Assembly (NCBI GenBank): GCA_964389375.1
Contig: CAYMDP010000006.1
Location: 29,161-93,160, forward strand
Length of the DNA: 64,000 bases
Reading direction: 5' to 3'
Source of the DNA: CAYMDP01 sp964389375
GTDB lineage: Bacteria; Bdellovibrionota; Bdellovibrionia; Bdellovibrionales; UBA1609
Below the pieces are notes generated by a model that was not told where the DNA came from, did not search any database, and saw nothing but the letters and a program-made list of their open reading frames with translations. Of this stretch, positions 45,446-54,147 are shown one piece after another. The translations under genes and the position numbers were made by a program. Within the stretch, counting starts at the first letter, position 1; each line of letters begins with the position of its first letter.

Positions 45446-45789
45446 TAGGGTTTTCTCAAATTCGCAAGAAGCAAATCAACTTCAGAAGGTTCACCCACAG
45501 TATGATTAAAAAAGAATTTAAGCATCGGAGTAAACTTCATATCCAAGGTTTTAGAAATATGTTTTTGAATCTGTCCCCGTTGCTTTTCAACAAGCAGAGT
45601 ATTGGCCTCCTTATTTTCCTCGGTCCCAAGCTGACTTAAAAAAACCTTGGCCGAGCGCAAATCCTTAGAAACCTCAATCCCAGCAACCGTGACCAAACCA
45701 TGAAGAGGCTCTTTCAAACCATGCGAAAGAAAAGATCCAATGACCTGCTGAAGCTCCCGCTCAACTCTCTGAACCCGAATCCCAGTCAT
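45445..45789 (-). CDS. rbfA: Ribosome-binding factor A
   Basis: About 114 residues from the ATG at 45789, preceded by GAGG with 5-nt spacing; a longer frame would add seven residues. The KH-type fold is visible (RVERELQQVIGSFL, VTVAGIEVSKDLRSAKVFLS, KFTPMLKFFFN). RbfA matures the 30S subunit. Its first 50 codons end mostly in G or T (43 of 50), giving the plus strand the same C/A excess seen in gspN and rimI. The family B hairpin lies between it and infB. Confidence 0.92.
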   Translation of the reverse strand: MTGIRVQRVERELQQVIGSFLSHGLKEPLHGLVTVAGIEVSKDLRSAKVFLSQLGTEENKEANTLLVEKQRGQIQKHISKTLDMKFTPMLKFFFNHTVGEPSEVDLLLANLRKP

Positions 45790-45873
45790 AAGCACCTCAA
45801 GGGAAGACAAATTCCAAAGTTTTTCCAGATCTTTATTCTAAAAATCAAATTTATCCTCATCTAAACAATCTCT

Positions 45874-45998
45874 CCGTAAAGTCCTGTTTGTCTTTATAAA
45901 TGTCCGCCGAAGACTAGTTCCGCAGGGCTGCCGAAGGCAGACCGAGGATGTTCGACGGCTGAGGCGGAGCATTTATAAAGACAAACAGGACTTTACGG
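45874..45998. repeat. Long hairpin element, family B copy 1
   Basis: A 29-bp perfect inverted repeat (45874-45902 against 45970-45998) flanks a core at 45903-45969. The core ends in TCCGCC/GGCGGA and has a CTGCC-GAA-GGCAG hairpin at its centre. It starts 14 bp after the infB stop inside the nusA-infB-rbfA operon, so infB-rbfA transcripts must contain the hairpin. The core shares CCGAAGAC and the CC-GAA-GG tip style with family A, but the sequences are otherwise different. A second copy begins at 63970 in the reverse orientation. Confidence 0.88.
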
Positions 45999-46012
45999 AT
46001 GCGCCGCTAGCA

Positions 46013-48730
46013 TTAAAGCTCGCGGACAATACTTTCGCGAATGAAGGATTCAATCACATCGCCCGACTTAATGTCGTTGAAGTTCTCGATTCCAATACCA
46101 CACTCGTAACCACTAGCGACTTCCTTGGCATCATCTTTAAAGCGCTTCAGACTTGAGACTTTACCTTCGTAAACCACACGTCCATCACGAACTAGGCGAA
46201 GCATATGGTTGCGCGCAATCTTTCCATCGACCACTGCACAACCGGCAATGGTTCCAATTTTTGGTACAGTAAAAATATCGCGAACTTCGGCGCGCCCTTG
46301 AGCCACTTCTTTGATCTCTGGCGCAAGCAAGCCACCCAAAATCTTTTTCATGTCGTCGATCAACTCGTAAATAATAGAGTAGGTTTTAATCTCGATCCCT
46401 TTTTCTTTGGCCATGCGCTGAGCGCCGCCATCAGGGCGAACGTTAAAGCCAATCGCCATTCCATTTCCGGTACTGGCCAAAAGAATATCGCTTTCGCTAA
46501 TTCCACCAACCCCAGTATGAATCAACTTCACTTTAACTTCTTCACTGCCAGACTTTTCAAGCATCGCTTTAACAGCTTCAAGACTTCCCGCCACATCCGC
46601 TTTTAAGACAACAGAAAGTTCTTTAACCGCTCCGGCTTTTACTTTGGCCATGATCTCTTCAAGAGTCATTTTTCCTGAAGTCATATCGCCGACTTTTTGG
46701 GCTTTTCTTTCTTCGATGACTCGAGCCGCAACAGATTCATCGGCACAAATATCGAAACGATCCCCTGCTTCTGGAGTTTCAGAAAGACCCATGATCTCTG
46801 CAGGAAAACCAGGTCCAACCTTTTTTACGGTCTCGCCCTTATCATTCATCATCGAACGAATGCGGCCGACTTTGGTTCCAGCTACAATAATTTGCCCGAT
46901 TTCAATACTTCCATCTTGCACAAGAACCGTTGCAACCGGACCGCGCCCTTTTTCCATTCGGCTTTCGATCACAAGACCCGTACCGGAACGCATTGGATTT
47001 GCTTTAAGCTCTAAAATATCTGCAGAAAGAAGAATAGATTCCAGAAGCTCAGGAATCCCCTGACCTTTTAAGGCAGAGACTTCTGCAAAGATCGTTGTTC
47101 CACCCCACTCTTCGGGGACTAATTCAAATTCAGTTAATTGTTGTTTAATTTTGTCCGGATTGGCACCTTGTTTATCCATCTTATTGACGGCAACAATGAT
47201 TGGAACATTTGCGGCTTTCGCGTGATTAATCGCCTCTGCTGTTTGAGGCATCATTCCGTCATCTGCTGCGACCACAATAATCGCAACGTCCGTTACGTTT
47301 GCTCCTCGAGCACGCATGGCCGTAAAGGCTTCGTGGCCGGGAGTATCGATAAAGGTAATATTTCGTCCATTTTCAAGTTGAACCGAATAGGCACCGATGT
47401 GCTGGGTAATTCCACCCGCTTCACCAGAGGCCACATTGGCTTTACGGATCGAATCCAAAAGCGTGGTCTTTCCATGATCGACGTGACCCATTACGGTGAC
47501 GACCGGTGGACGAGTGACTCTCTCTGCTTTTAGATCTCCAAAGGCCAGATTTTCTAAAAGCTCTGATTCGGTTTTGTGAATATTCTGAGCTTCGAATCCA
47601 AAGTCAGGCACGACCAATGATACCGTATCAAAATCTAAATCCGAGTTCATCGAAGCCTGAACACCGCTGGTCATCAATTTTTTAATCAAAGCGGGGGCCT
47701 TAAGACCCATCTGCTGAGCCAAATCGTTCACCGTAATCGAACCATATACTTTCACAATTCGTTTATGTGCTTTTGGTGTTGTGATCGAAGTCTTTTTTGT
47801 ATCCCGACCCATATTTTGCTTTTTCTTTTTGGGCTGAAAAATAACTTCGCGTTTTCTAAACTCAGTCGCAGAAAAATTTTGAGCGACCTCTTCGCGGCCA
47901 CCGCCAGCTCCCGCGGCTTTCTTTTTAGCTTTTTCTTCACGCTCTTTTCGTGCGTAATGATCTTCTTCTTCAACTGGAGGAGGAACAAAACCCATATTAG
48001 GAGCTGCTACAAAACCCGTTCGAATATTTCTTTGAACCGCGCGAGTCGCCGGACGTCCAGCCGCGCCTCCGGCTGCATTGCCTGCGGCTCCACCAGAACG
48101 ATCTGTTCCCGGAGCGACTCTTCGAAGATCCATGCGTCCAACAATATTTCTTGGTCTTCTAGGGGCCTCTGCGGCGCCCTCAGTTGTAGGACTTAAAACT
48201 TCACCTTGAGCTTCTTGAGCCGCCGCCTCTTGGGTCATCACAACAGCTTCTTCAGGAGTCATTCCGTCCGCAATCGCTTGGGCCACAGCTTGAGCCATCG
48301 CCTCTTCGTGAAGTCTTAGAGCCTCGGCTTCAGCTTCCGCTTTGGCCTCTGCTTCTCCGGCTTTTCTTCGAATGACCGTTTTTCCAGCGGCCTTTTTTGC
48401 AACTTTTCGAGTCGCCTTTGGCTTTACTTCACCAGCCTCTGCCGCATCGGCGCTTGCAGACTTTGTTGTTTTTGCGACCTTGGCAGGCTTAGCTACAGTT
48501 TTAGCTGCAGCCTCTTTTTTGGGAGCTGCTTTTCGAGTGACTTTCTTTTTCGCAGCAGGCTTTGCCTCATCCTCGCCACTAAGACGCTTCTTGATTTCTT
48601 CCATCAAGGCTTCATCTAGCTCGGCCATATGGCTTTTTACCGGAAGCTTCCACTCCCGAATTTTATCCATCAAAGCGAGGGTCTCAAGGCCGACCTCTTT
48701 GGCAAATTCAAAAACCTTTGGTTGATTCAC
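46013..48730 (-). CDS. infB: Translation initiation factor IF-2
   Basis: A 905-residue GTPase that brings initiator tRNA to the 30S subunit. It has an N-terminal IF2 subdomain ([20 protein letters not shown]), a long low-complexity segment of Ala, Lys and Glu (about residues 50-290), the G domain near residue 410 ([28 protein letters not shown]), and C-terminal domains ending in [16 protein letters not shown]. Linked with nusA and rbfA as usual. The family B hairpin immediately follows its stop. Confidence 0.97.
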   Translation of the reverse strand: MNQPKVFEFAKEVGLETLALMDKIREWKLPVKSHMAELDEALMEEIKKRLSGEDEAKPAAKKKVTRKAAPKKEAAAKTVAKPAKVAKTTKSASADAAEAGEVKPKATRKVAKKAAGKTVIRRKAGEAEAKAEAEAEALRLHEEAMAQAVAQAIADGMTPEEAVVMTQEAAAQEAQGEVLSPTTEGAAEAPRRPRNIVGRMDLRRVAPGTDRSGGAAGNAAGGAAGRPATRAVQRNIRTGFVAAPNMGFVPPPVEEEDHYARKEREEKAKKKAAGAGGGREEVAQNFSATEFRKREVIFQPKKKKQNMGRDTKKTSITTPKAHKRIVKVYGSITVNDLAQQMGLKAPALIKKLMTSGVQASMNSDLDFDTVSLVVPDFGFEAQNIHKTESELLENLAFGDLKAERVTRPPVVTVMGHVDHGKTTLLDSIRKANVASGEAGGITQHIGAYSVQLENGRNITFIDTPGHEAFTAMRARGANVTDVAIIVVAADDGMMPQTAEAINHAKAANVPIIVAVNKMDKQGANPDKIKQQLTEFELVPEEWGGTTIFAEVSALKGQGIPELLESILLSADILELKANPMRSGTGLVIESRMEKGRGPVATVLVQDGSIEIGQIIVAGTKVGRIRSMMNDKGETVKKVGPGFPAEIMGLSETPEAGDRFDICADESVAARVIEERKAQKVGDMTSGKMTLEEIMAKVKAGAVKELSVVLKADVAGSLEAVKAMLEKSGSEEVKVKLIHTGVGGISESDILLASTGNGMAIGFNVRPDGGAQRMAKEKGIEIKTYSIIYELIDDMKKILGGLLAPEIKEVAQGRAEVRDIFTVPKIGTIAGCAVVDGKIARNHMLRLVRDGRVVYEGKVSSLKRFKDDAKEVASGYECGIGIENFNDIKSGDVIESFIRESIVREL

Positions 48731-48759
48731 TCTGTCTCCCTGTTCAATAAAAACAAATT

Positions 48760-50193
48760 CTACTCAGCTGATGAACTTTCGTCTGCAGCTTGTTTTTCAC
48801 TTTGCTCTGTGGCCTTTAATTGAGCCAACTCATCCTTTAAGCGCTGATCGGCCTGAGACTTCGCATCTCCCATTGGACCCTTCTCAACTTCAACGGCCTT
48901 AGGCGCAGTTGGAATTGGAATTCCTTCAGCACGATATTTTTCGACAAGAGCTTTTGCGTCCTGTTGAAGTTTTTCGGCCTTTTCAGGATTGTCGTAGCCA
49001 GGAACAGCCATAATGTCCGAAGCTTCTGCTTCAGCAAGAGCTTGAAAAGATCCAAAACCACTTTGGAAAATATTTTGAGCCATAGTTTCGCTCATTCCCG
49101 GAATCAACAATAAGTTGAAGATCGCTTCAGCTGTACGAGCTGCCGCATTTGATTCAGAAAGAATATCGATCTTCCACTTTGAAAGCTTCGCCGCAAGTCG
49201 CACGTTTTGACCGCGCTTTCCAATCGCAAGGCTAAGTTGAGTGTCAGGAACAACGACTTCCATCTCGCGCCCGCCTTCATCAACAAACACCTTAGAAATT
49301 TCAGCAGGAGCTAAGGCATTACAAACAAATCGCGTTGGATCTTCGTCATAAAGCACGATATCGATTTTTTCACCGCGAAGTTCTTGAACAATCGCTTGTA
49401 CGCGACTTCCCTTCATTCCAACACAAGCTCCCACTGGATCAACTGTTGGATCCTTACTGTAAACCGCAATCTTTGCACGAGCACCGGGCTCACGAGCCGC
49501 AGCCACGATCGATACGATTCCATCATAAACTTCGGGGACTTCGATTTCGAAAAGTTTAACCATATAGCGCTCATCTGCTCGAGACATAATGATCTGAGGA
49601 CCGCGAGTGGTTTGACGAACATCTGCGATATAGCCTTGAATGCGATCGCCCGGCTTATACTGCTCGCCAGGAATTTGTTCACGCGAAGGAATGTAGGCTT
49701 CCGTTCGTCCAAGATCGACAACGATGGCTCCGCGCTCGACACGTCGTGCGATTCCCGATGCGATTTCCCCTTTACGCTGTTCAAATTCTGCGAAGATAAT
49801 GTCTCGCTCTGCATCGCGCACTTTTTGGGTGATGATTTGTTTTGCCGTTTGAGCGGCAATTCGCCCAAGGTCTCCGGTGTCTAGTTTAATCCCGATTGAA
49901 TCCGCAAGCTCAGCTTCTGGATCCAGCTCAAGGGCATCAGTCATTTTAATTTCAATTTCTTCATCAATGAAGTCTTCATCTTTGACGACTTCTTTAAATT
50001 CGAAGAGTTCGATCTCGCCGGTCTCTTCATTGTACTGAGCTTCGATTTCTCTATAAGTTCCATATTTTTTGCGGGCTGCGACCAACATTCCCTGAATGAC
50101 GGCGTCGATCACGAGGCTGCGATCAATTCCTTTATCTTTACCGACTTGTTCGATCATTCGGCTTAAGTCTGAAAACATGTTATCGGTCGCCAT
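48760..50193 (-). CDS. nusA: Transcription termination/antitermination factor NusA
   Basis: A 477-residue protein binding RNA polymerase and nascent RNA. An N-terminal polymerase-binding domain is followed by S1 (GDRIQGYIADVRQTTRGPQIIMSR), KH1 (GACVGMKGSRVQAIVQELRGEKID) and KH2 (LSLAIGKRGQNVRLAAKLS), then helix-hairpin-helix-type repeats (IPGMSETMAQNIFQSGFGSF) and an acidic, charged tail. It starts 2 bp after rimP. The order rimP-nusA-infB-rbfA-truB is highly conserved. Confidence 0.96.
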   Translation of the reverse strand: MATDNMFSDLSRMIEQVGKDKGIDRSLVIDAVIQGMLVAARKKYGTYREIEAQYNEETGEIELFEFKEVVKDEDFIDEEIEIKMTDALELDPEAELADSIGIKLDTGDLGRIAAQTAKQIITQKVRDAERDIIFAEFEQRKGEIASGIARRVERGAIVVDLGRTEAYIPSREQIPGEQYKPGDRIQGYIADVRQTTRGPQIIMSRADERYMVKLFEIEVPEVYDGIVSIVAAAREPGARAKIAVYSKDPTVDPVGACVGMKGSRVQAIVQELRGEKIDIVLYDEDPTRFVCNALAPAEISKVFVDEGGREMEVVVPDTQLSLAIGKRGQNVRLAAKLSKWKIDILSESNAAARTAEAIFNLLLIPGMSETMAQNIFQSGFGSFQALAEAEASDIMAVPGYDNPEKAEKLQQDAKALVEKYRAEGIPIPTAPKAVEVEKGPMGDAKSQADQRLKDELAQLKATEQSEKQAADESSSAE

Positions 50194-50195
50194 GG

Positions 50196-50732
50196 CTAAC
50201 CTCTCTTCTTCTTTTTGCTTGGGGAGTTCGGGGTCTTGGTCACGAAAATCACCTTACCGGATTGAATTTCTGACCGCGGGATATCCCACTCCAAGTTATT
50301 AAATTGTATGACGATCTTAACTTCGTCCGTACGAAGCAAATCTCCTTCAATCGATTTCAAAGGGGCTTTTCCCTCCCGCTCGGGATGAGAAAGTGCCCCA
50401 TGAGTTTTCACTCGCACTCTTTGCCCTACAGCCTTATCGAAGTGCCAAGGCTGGCTGAGGCGACGCTCGATACCTGGAGTAGAAACCTCAAGATCATAAC
50501 GTCCACTCGGGATCACGTCTTCAACATCCAAGATCAGATTGAGACCGCGCGAAACATTGGCGCAATCATCAACAGAGGCCCCACCCGAAGCTTTATCAAT
50601 AAACACTCTCAAAATCCGGCTTCCACCGGCACCGAGCCACTCGATGTCGTAAAGAGCACAGCCTTCGCGCTCAGCAACTTCACTTGCAAGACCCCGAATT
50701 CGGTCCAAACTCTCCGTGTTCAAATGCGACAA
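50196..50732 (-). CDS. rimP: Ribosome maturation factor RimP
   Basis: A 178-residue protein needed for 30S assembly. Conserved segments are REGCALYDIEWLGAGGSRILRVFID and VSRGLNLILDVEDVIPSGRYDLEVSTPGIERRL. A basic tail (SPSKKKKRG) ends the protein. First gene of the conserved nusA operon; the 96 bp before it separate it from rimI and hold no other gene. Confidence 0.94.
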   Translation of the reverse strand: MSHLNTESLDRIRGLASEVAEREGCALYDIEWLGAGGSRILRVFIDKASGGASVDDCANVSRGLNLILDVEDVIPSGRYDLEVSTPGIERRLSQPWHFDKAVGQRVRVKTHGALSHPEREGKAPLKSIEGDLLRTDEVKIVIQFNNLEWDIPRSEIQSGKVIFVTKTPNSPSKKKKRG

Positions 50733-50828
50733 CTCACAGCCTCAAAACATAAAATGGTACAAAAAAAGAGGGCCAGCGGCCCCCTAAGAAGCCAGCTGTA
50801 ACACGAAAATCAGAGTGGAAGCAAGAAC

Positions 50829-51275
50829 TTATGAATAGGTGTAGAGAACCGCAGAGGCCCCGTTTCGATAGTAGGCCCGGCGTTCACCGCTGATTAAAAA
50901 GCCTAAGCTTTCATACATCTTACGCGCCGCAATGTTATCCGCATGAACCTCAAGCCAAACCTTTTCCCCAGAAGCCTTCGCCGACTCAGTTAAATTTTTA
51001 AGGAGCTGGCGCATAAATCCCTTTCGCTGAGACCCCCGACGAGTCCCAAGTATCGAGATATCCGAGATCCCCCCAGCCCGCCGAAAAAGGACAAAAGCCT
51101 GAAGCTCCGAGCCCTCAAAAAAACCAAGCCCCGACCCCGACTCAAGCTCCCGCATCAACAAAGACTCATTCCAACTCCCCCCCAAAGGAAAAGCCGGCGC
51201 CTCATAAAGCTCCCTAAGAATCAAAAAAATCTCCGCAACATCCGAACTCTCAAGCCGCCGAATCAAAATAACCAC
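50829..51275 (-). CDS. rimI: RimI-like GNAT acetyltransferase
   Basis: About 145-148 residues. The acetyl-CoA-binding segment is visible (ISILGTRRGSQRKGFMRQLLKNL), followed by WLEVHADNIAARKMYESLGFLISGERRAYY, close to RimI, which acetylates the N-terminus of ribosomal protein S18. The start is uncertain: GTG at 51275 directly follows GAGAGAGG, and a TTG at 51266 is better spaced. The first 54 codons end only in G or T, a striking bias absent from the second half, and the plus strand opposite is correspondingly C/A-rich. Confidence 0.82.
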   Translation of the reverse strand: MVILIRRLESSDVAEIFLILRELYEAPAFPLGGSWNESLLMRELESGSGLGFFEGSELQAFVLFRRAGGISDISILGTRRGSQRKGFMRQLLKNLTESAKASGEKVWLEVHADNIAARKMYESLGFLISGERRAYYRNGASAVLYTYS

Positions 51276-51490
51276 CCTCTCTCTTAACCAACCACTTCCC
51301 AATCAATCCCAAGCACACTCCCAGACCGCGGCAATGTCGAGCCACCTTCAGTGCTCACTGTCGCTCTCAATACTCAATTCCCCGCGCCAAACCAGCTGCC
51401 AAAAATCTCTATCCGCACTGCCAACCCAAACTCCGGGTCTTCCCAAGATCGTGTCCTCACTGCCCCCACTGTCCGCCCAAAACTTCAGTT
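51114..51490. other. Strand-asymmetric composition patch (C/A on plus strand) before family A copy 3
   Basis: Opposite the first 54 rimI codons (51114-51275) every synonymous site is C or A on the plus strand. The excess continues through the noncoding stretch to about 51490, just short of the family A element (for 51301-51360 I count 23 C and 11 G). Apart from this the 51276-51511 gap holds no gene I can support. Confidence 0.7.
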
Positions 51491-51511
51491 TTCGCAGAAT
51501 TGTAGCTTTTT

Positions 51512-51671
51512 GGAAATCCAAGTTTTTAAATCTTTAAGTGGCCGGAGTGCTCTCGGTGAGCAGTGCGTATCCGGGTTGCGGCATTGCGAAGCAATGACGC
51601 AATCCGAAGACGCGCTGCACCCACTCAGAGTCGCACTCCGGCCACTTAAAGATTTAAAAACTTGGATTTCC
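51512..51671. repeat. Long hairpin element, family A copy 3
   Basis: A 39-bp perfect inverted repeat (51512-51550 against 51633-51671) encloses an 82-bp core at 51551-51632, nearly identical to that at 4011-4092. Compensatory differences include GCAGTGCGT paired with ACGCGCTGC here, against GCGGCGCGT with ACGCGCCGC in copy 2. The arms share no extended similarity with those of copies 1 and 2 beyond AAGTTTT. It begins 6 bp after the stop of the minus-strand gene at 51678, in the same orientation as copy 1 relative to its upstream gene. Confidence 0.9.
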
Positions 51672-51677
51672 CGAAGC

Positions 51678-52310
51678 CTAAATCTCTGCGAGGAAGTTTC
51701 TCATTTGGTATTTTACTTGTAGGATCTCAAACCAATCCTTCAACCGCTTATCCGTCTGCTGGCGAGTCAAAAAAGTTTTGATATTAGCTTTAAAATTCTC
51801 GAAGGGCAGATTCCCAAACTTCAAACGGTTGTCTTGAAAATGTTTTTCAGCTTCGGCATCCGTCACCGGAACTGTGCTGGTGTCCATCTTAAGCTGAATA
51901 AATTTTTTCGATCGAAGCTTTCTCTCAACAGCAAGCTGAATTTCTTTTTCTGAGGGCTTCAAGACCTTAAACTCTTCGCTGTTCGCCGATTTGGTCTTAA
52001 ACTTTTGCAAAGCTTCTTCAAGATCTTTGGGCTCTAAGGGTGAGGCCTCAAGCGCCTGGGCTTCAAGAAAAACCACCCATTCCATCAGCAGTACATTGAC
52101 TTCTTTTGCAAAGCCCTGGCTTTCGATATCAACCTTCATGCTTTGGGCCATCTTTGAGGCGCCATAAAGCTCGCGCTCGACAACCTGATGAATCACAACT
52201 TCTCGACTGGTGATGATGCGCTCTTTGACCTGGCCCACTGAAACCGAGACAAGCTTCGCATCAGCTGAAGAAAAAATAAACAGGCTTAAAACAGAGATCA
52301 GATAAGGCAT
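51678..52310 (-). CDS. Periplasmic SurA-like protein, tentative
   Basis: About 210 residues from the ATG at 52310, which begins a signal peptide (MPYLISVLSLFIFSSADA); the longer frame would start inside the upstream terminator. The mature protein is helical, with KERIITSREVVIHQVVEREL near its start and DAEAKHF-type residues later (VTDAEAEKHFQDNRLKFG), similar in style to the N-terminal chaperone domain of SurA and related peptidyl-prolyl isomerases. No parvulin catalytic domain is visible. Probably a periplasmic chaperone-like protein serving the neighbouring barrel; inference only. Confidence 0.5.
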   Translation of the reverse strand: MPYLISVLSLFIFSSADAKLVSVSVGQVKERIITSREVVIHQVVERELYGASKMAQSMKVDIESQGFAKEVNVLLMEWVVFLEAQALEASPLEPKDLEEALQKFKTKSANSEEFKVLKPSEKEIQLAVERKLRSKKFIQLKMDTSTVPVTDAEAEKHFQDNRLKFGNLPFENFKANIKTFLTRQQTDKRLKDWFEILQVKYQMRNFLAEI

Positions 52311-52354
52311 ACCGATATTGTACTTGGCCTTGGGCGCCCTCGCAATCGGCTTCA

Positions 52355-52393
52355 AAATAAAAAAAGCCCCCAAAAGCTGCAATTTTGGGGGCT
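52355..52393 (-). terminator. Intrinsic terminator after the barrel gene
   Basis: A perfect 11-bp stem (AGCCCCCAAAA at 52365-52375 with TTTTGGGGGCT at 52383-52393) and 7-nt loop are followed on the minus strand by a T-rich run opposite AAAATAAAAAA. It lies 34 bp after the stop of the gene ending at 52427 and separates it from the SurA-like gene. Confidence 0.92.
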
Positions 52394-52426
52394 CGAAACA
52401 AAGAGAGGGATAAATTCAGAGGGGGA

Positions 52427-53569
52427 CTAGAACTTGATTTTTCCTGTCAGCATCAAAGAGTCATAGCTAAGCTCTTCAACTGGACTAGTGTTGCCTGGAG
52501 CAAGATAGTCTTGACGGAAAATATCGTTATTCGTTTTATTAATCATATTCATGCTGTAGCGATACTCGGCTCCAACTGCGATCCCACTTGAGATATCGAC
52601 ATCTAGACCAATGATTAGACCCATATCGACTGCATTTGAGTTCGCTTCGCTGTTAAAGTTTGAACCTTGGTTGTTGTACTGGTTGTAACCGTAAGGGTTA
52701 CTGACAACGCGATCAGAATACTTTCTGTAAGTATAGTTCACCATCGCACCGGCATAAGGTCTGAACATGTTCAAAGGCAAGTTATACTTTACCGCAAGAC
52801 CGACGTTATATTGGTCCATCTCTTTAAAGGGATTAAACTTCCAATATTCTTGAACGTAATAGTTCGAGTACATAAACGCGGCCTCAACAGAGACGTTGTT
52901 TGGAAGAAGTGTTCCAACAGAAAATCCTGAACCGAAGTTTCCATCGATATTACTTGCATCCATATATCCAACTGTTCCAAGTGAACCAGAGATATAGAAC
53001 TGAGCCTGAGGAGCCTCTTCAACTTCCTCTTCTTCTTTAAGCTCTTTAATAGACTGGATGATTTCGGCCTTCATTCCGTCTAGATCCTGAGACTTCGTCT
53101 CTTGGATGACTTCAACTTGAGGCGCTGGCGCCGCATAAACAGGTGTCACAACTTGCTGAACAGGCTGAGTGCTCTGATAAGTTGGGGGAGCATCTTGAAC
53201 AACATCGTTTAAACGATTGCCAAAAAGACGATCCGCTCGGTCTTTTTCGTCCTTAAGACGAGACTCTTCCAGTTTTTCTACAATTTTTTGCTCGGTCTGA
53301 ACTTCAACATCCTGACGTTGCTTACGCATTTGATCTGCACGGGACTCGGCAAGAGGCGCGGCTTCTACGTAAGTCGTTGGCTGTTGAATCACAGTTTGTT
53401 GCTGAACAACAGCCCGTCTTCGAACATTATTAGATGGTCTTTGAACGACCTCGTTGCTTTCAATCACATCTTCTTCGTCTTGAAAGCCAGATTCGATTAC
53501 GACCTGTGCTTGTGTTAGCGGTGCGGTTACAGCAAATACCGCAGCGGCTAGAAAATACTTCGACTTCAT
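52427..53569 (-). CDS. Outer-membrane beta-barrel protein with charged periplasmic region
   Basis: A 380-residue exported protein with signal peptide MKSKYFLAAAVFAVTAPLTQA. The N-terminal half is a charged, glutamine-rich and partly coiled-coil region (RADQMRKQRQDVEVQTEQ ... AEIIQSIKELKEEEEVEEA); the second half, from about residue 190, is a barrel (AQFYISGSLGTVGYMDASN, QYNVGLAVKYNLP, GIAVGAEYRYSMNM) ending in LTGKIKF with terminal phenylalanine. It has AAGAGGGG before the ATG and a strong terminator behind, so it is a single-gene unit and probably well expressed. Confidence 0.75.
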   Translation of the reverse strand: MKSKYFLAAAVFAVTAPLTQAQVVIESGFQDEEDVIESNEVVQRPSNNVRRRAVVQQQTVIQQPTTYVEAAPLAESRADQMRKQRQDVEVQTEQKIVEKLEESRLKDEKDRADRLFGNRLNDVVQDAPPTYQSTQPVQQVVTPVYAAPAPQVEVIQETKSQDLDGMKAEIIQSIKELKEEEEVEEAPQAQFYISGSLGTVGYMDASNIDGNFGSGFSVGTLLPNNVSVEAAFMYSNYYVQEYWKFNPFKEMDQYNVGLAVKYNLPLNMFRPYAGAMVNYTYRKYSDRVVSNPYGYNQYNNQGSNFNSEANSNAVDMGLIIGLDVDISSGIAVGAEYRYSMNMINKTNNDIFRQDYLAPGNTSPVEELSYDSLMLTGKIKF

Positions 53570-53897
53570 CGACTACCCCTCTTAAGTGGTAAGTTTGGTT
53601 CTACGTCTTCGACCCACTCATAGAGCAAGGCCTGTGCCGGACTGGCGCAATGCGCTAATGTGCTCTAAGTGACCGAAAACATTAGCCTATGATTAGTCTG
53701 TAAATTTTACATGATTCTGGAGTCGGCCAAATCCCAGACAATTTTTGAGTTCCCAAGGCCGAGTTTGAGCTTAAGTCTGACTTCAAGAGGGACCGCTAAA
53801 GCACTAAAATTTCTTGTTAAAAATCGGATTTTGACGCAGCTGGTCCTAAAGTGGCCCCACTGGTGTTGATTTGTCATCCAGATCGTGAAAATTCTTC
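53570..53897. other. Noncoding gap upstream of barrel gene and tRNA-Leu
   Basis: About 330 bp between the divergent barrel gene and the tRNA-Leu promoter. It must contain the barrel gene promoter, but I see no convincing -35/-10 pair, no repeat and no supported open frame. Confidence 0.5.
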
Positions 53898-53926
53898 TTG
53901 AACTGCGTCGGAGCCTTGGCTAGATT
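53898..53926 (+). promoter_or_regulatory. tRNA-Leu promoter
   Basis: TTGAAC (53898-53903) and TAGATT (53921-53926) are 17 bp apart. The start of transcription would be about 10 bp before the tRNA 5' end at 53943. The GC-rich segment after the -10 (GCGAGCCC) resembles a stringent discriminator. Confidence 0.65.
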
Positions 53927-53942
53927 GCGAGCCCTTTATCAC

Positions 53943-54029
53943 GGCCTCGTGGTGGAATTGGTAGACGCGCTGGACTCAAAATCCAGTGTACGCAAGTACG
54001 TGTCAGTTCGAGTCTGACCGAGGCCACCA
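53943..54029 (+). tRNA. tRNA-Leu(CAA)
   Basis: An 87-nt type II tRNA. The acceptor stem is GGCCTCG/CGAGGCC, followed by discriminator A and encoded CCA. The D-arm contains TGGTAGACGC, the anticodon stem CTGGA/TCCAG closes the loop CTCAAAA with anticodon CAA, which reads UUG. A long variable arm (TGTACGCAAGTACG) and a T-arm with GTTCGAGTC complete the cloverleaf. Preceded by a good promoter and followed by a hairpin with T-rich sequence. Confidence 0.97.
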
Positions 54030-54049
54030 TTTTTTGCGCAGCAAAAAAT
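54029..54049 (+). terminator. Hairpin after tRNA-Leu
   Basis: ATTTTTTGC pairs with GCAAAAAAT around a GCA loop directly after the encoded CCA, and T-rich sequence (CTATTTTCG, CTATTTTTCG) follows. The stem is AT-rich, so it is weaker than a typical intrinsic terminator, but its position fits tRNA transcript ending. Confidence 0.5.
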
Positions 54050-54147
54050 CCTCTATTTTCGATTCTCTATTTTTCGAGCCTGGATCTCGTAGACCTGGTA
54101 TACCCGAACTCAGATTCACCTAACTGCAGATAGATGGAGACCAAGAG

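Noticed and set aside
54081..54115. CTGGTATACCCG near the small exported gene, similar to part of the hairpin at 54697
   Set aside because: The match is only about a dozen bases with one difference and no paired partner nearby.
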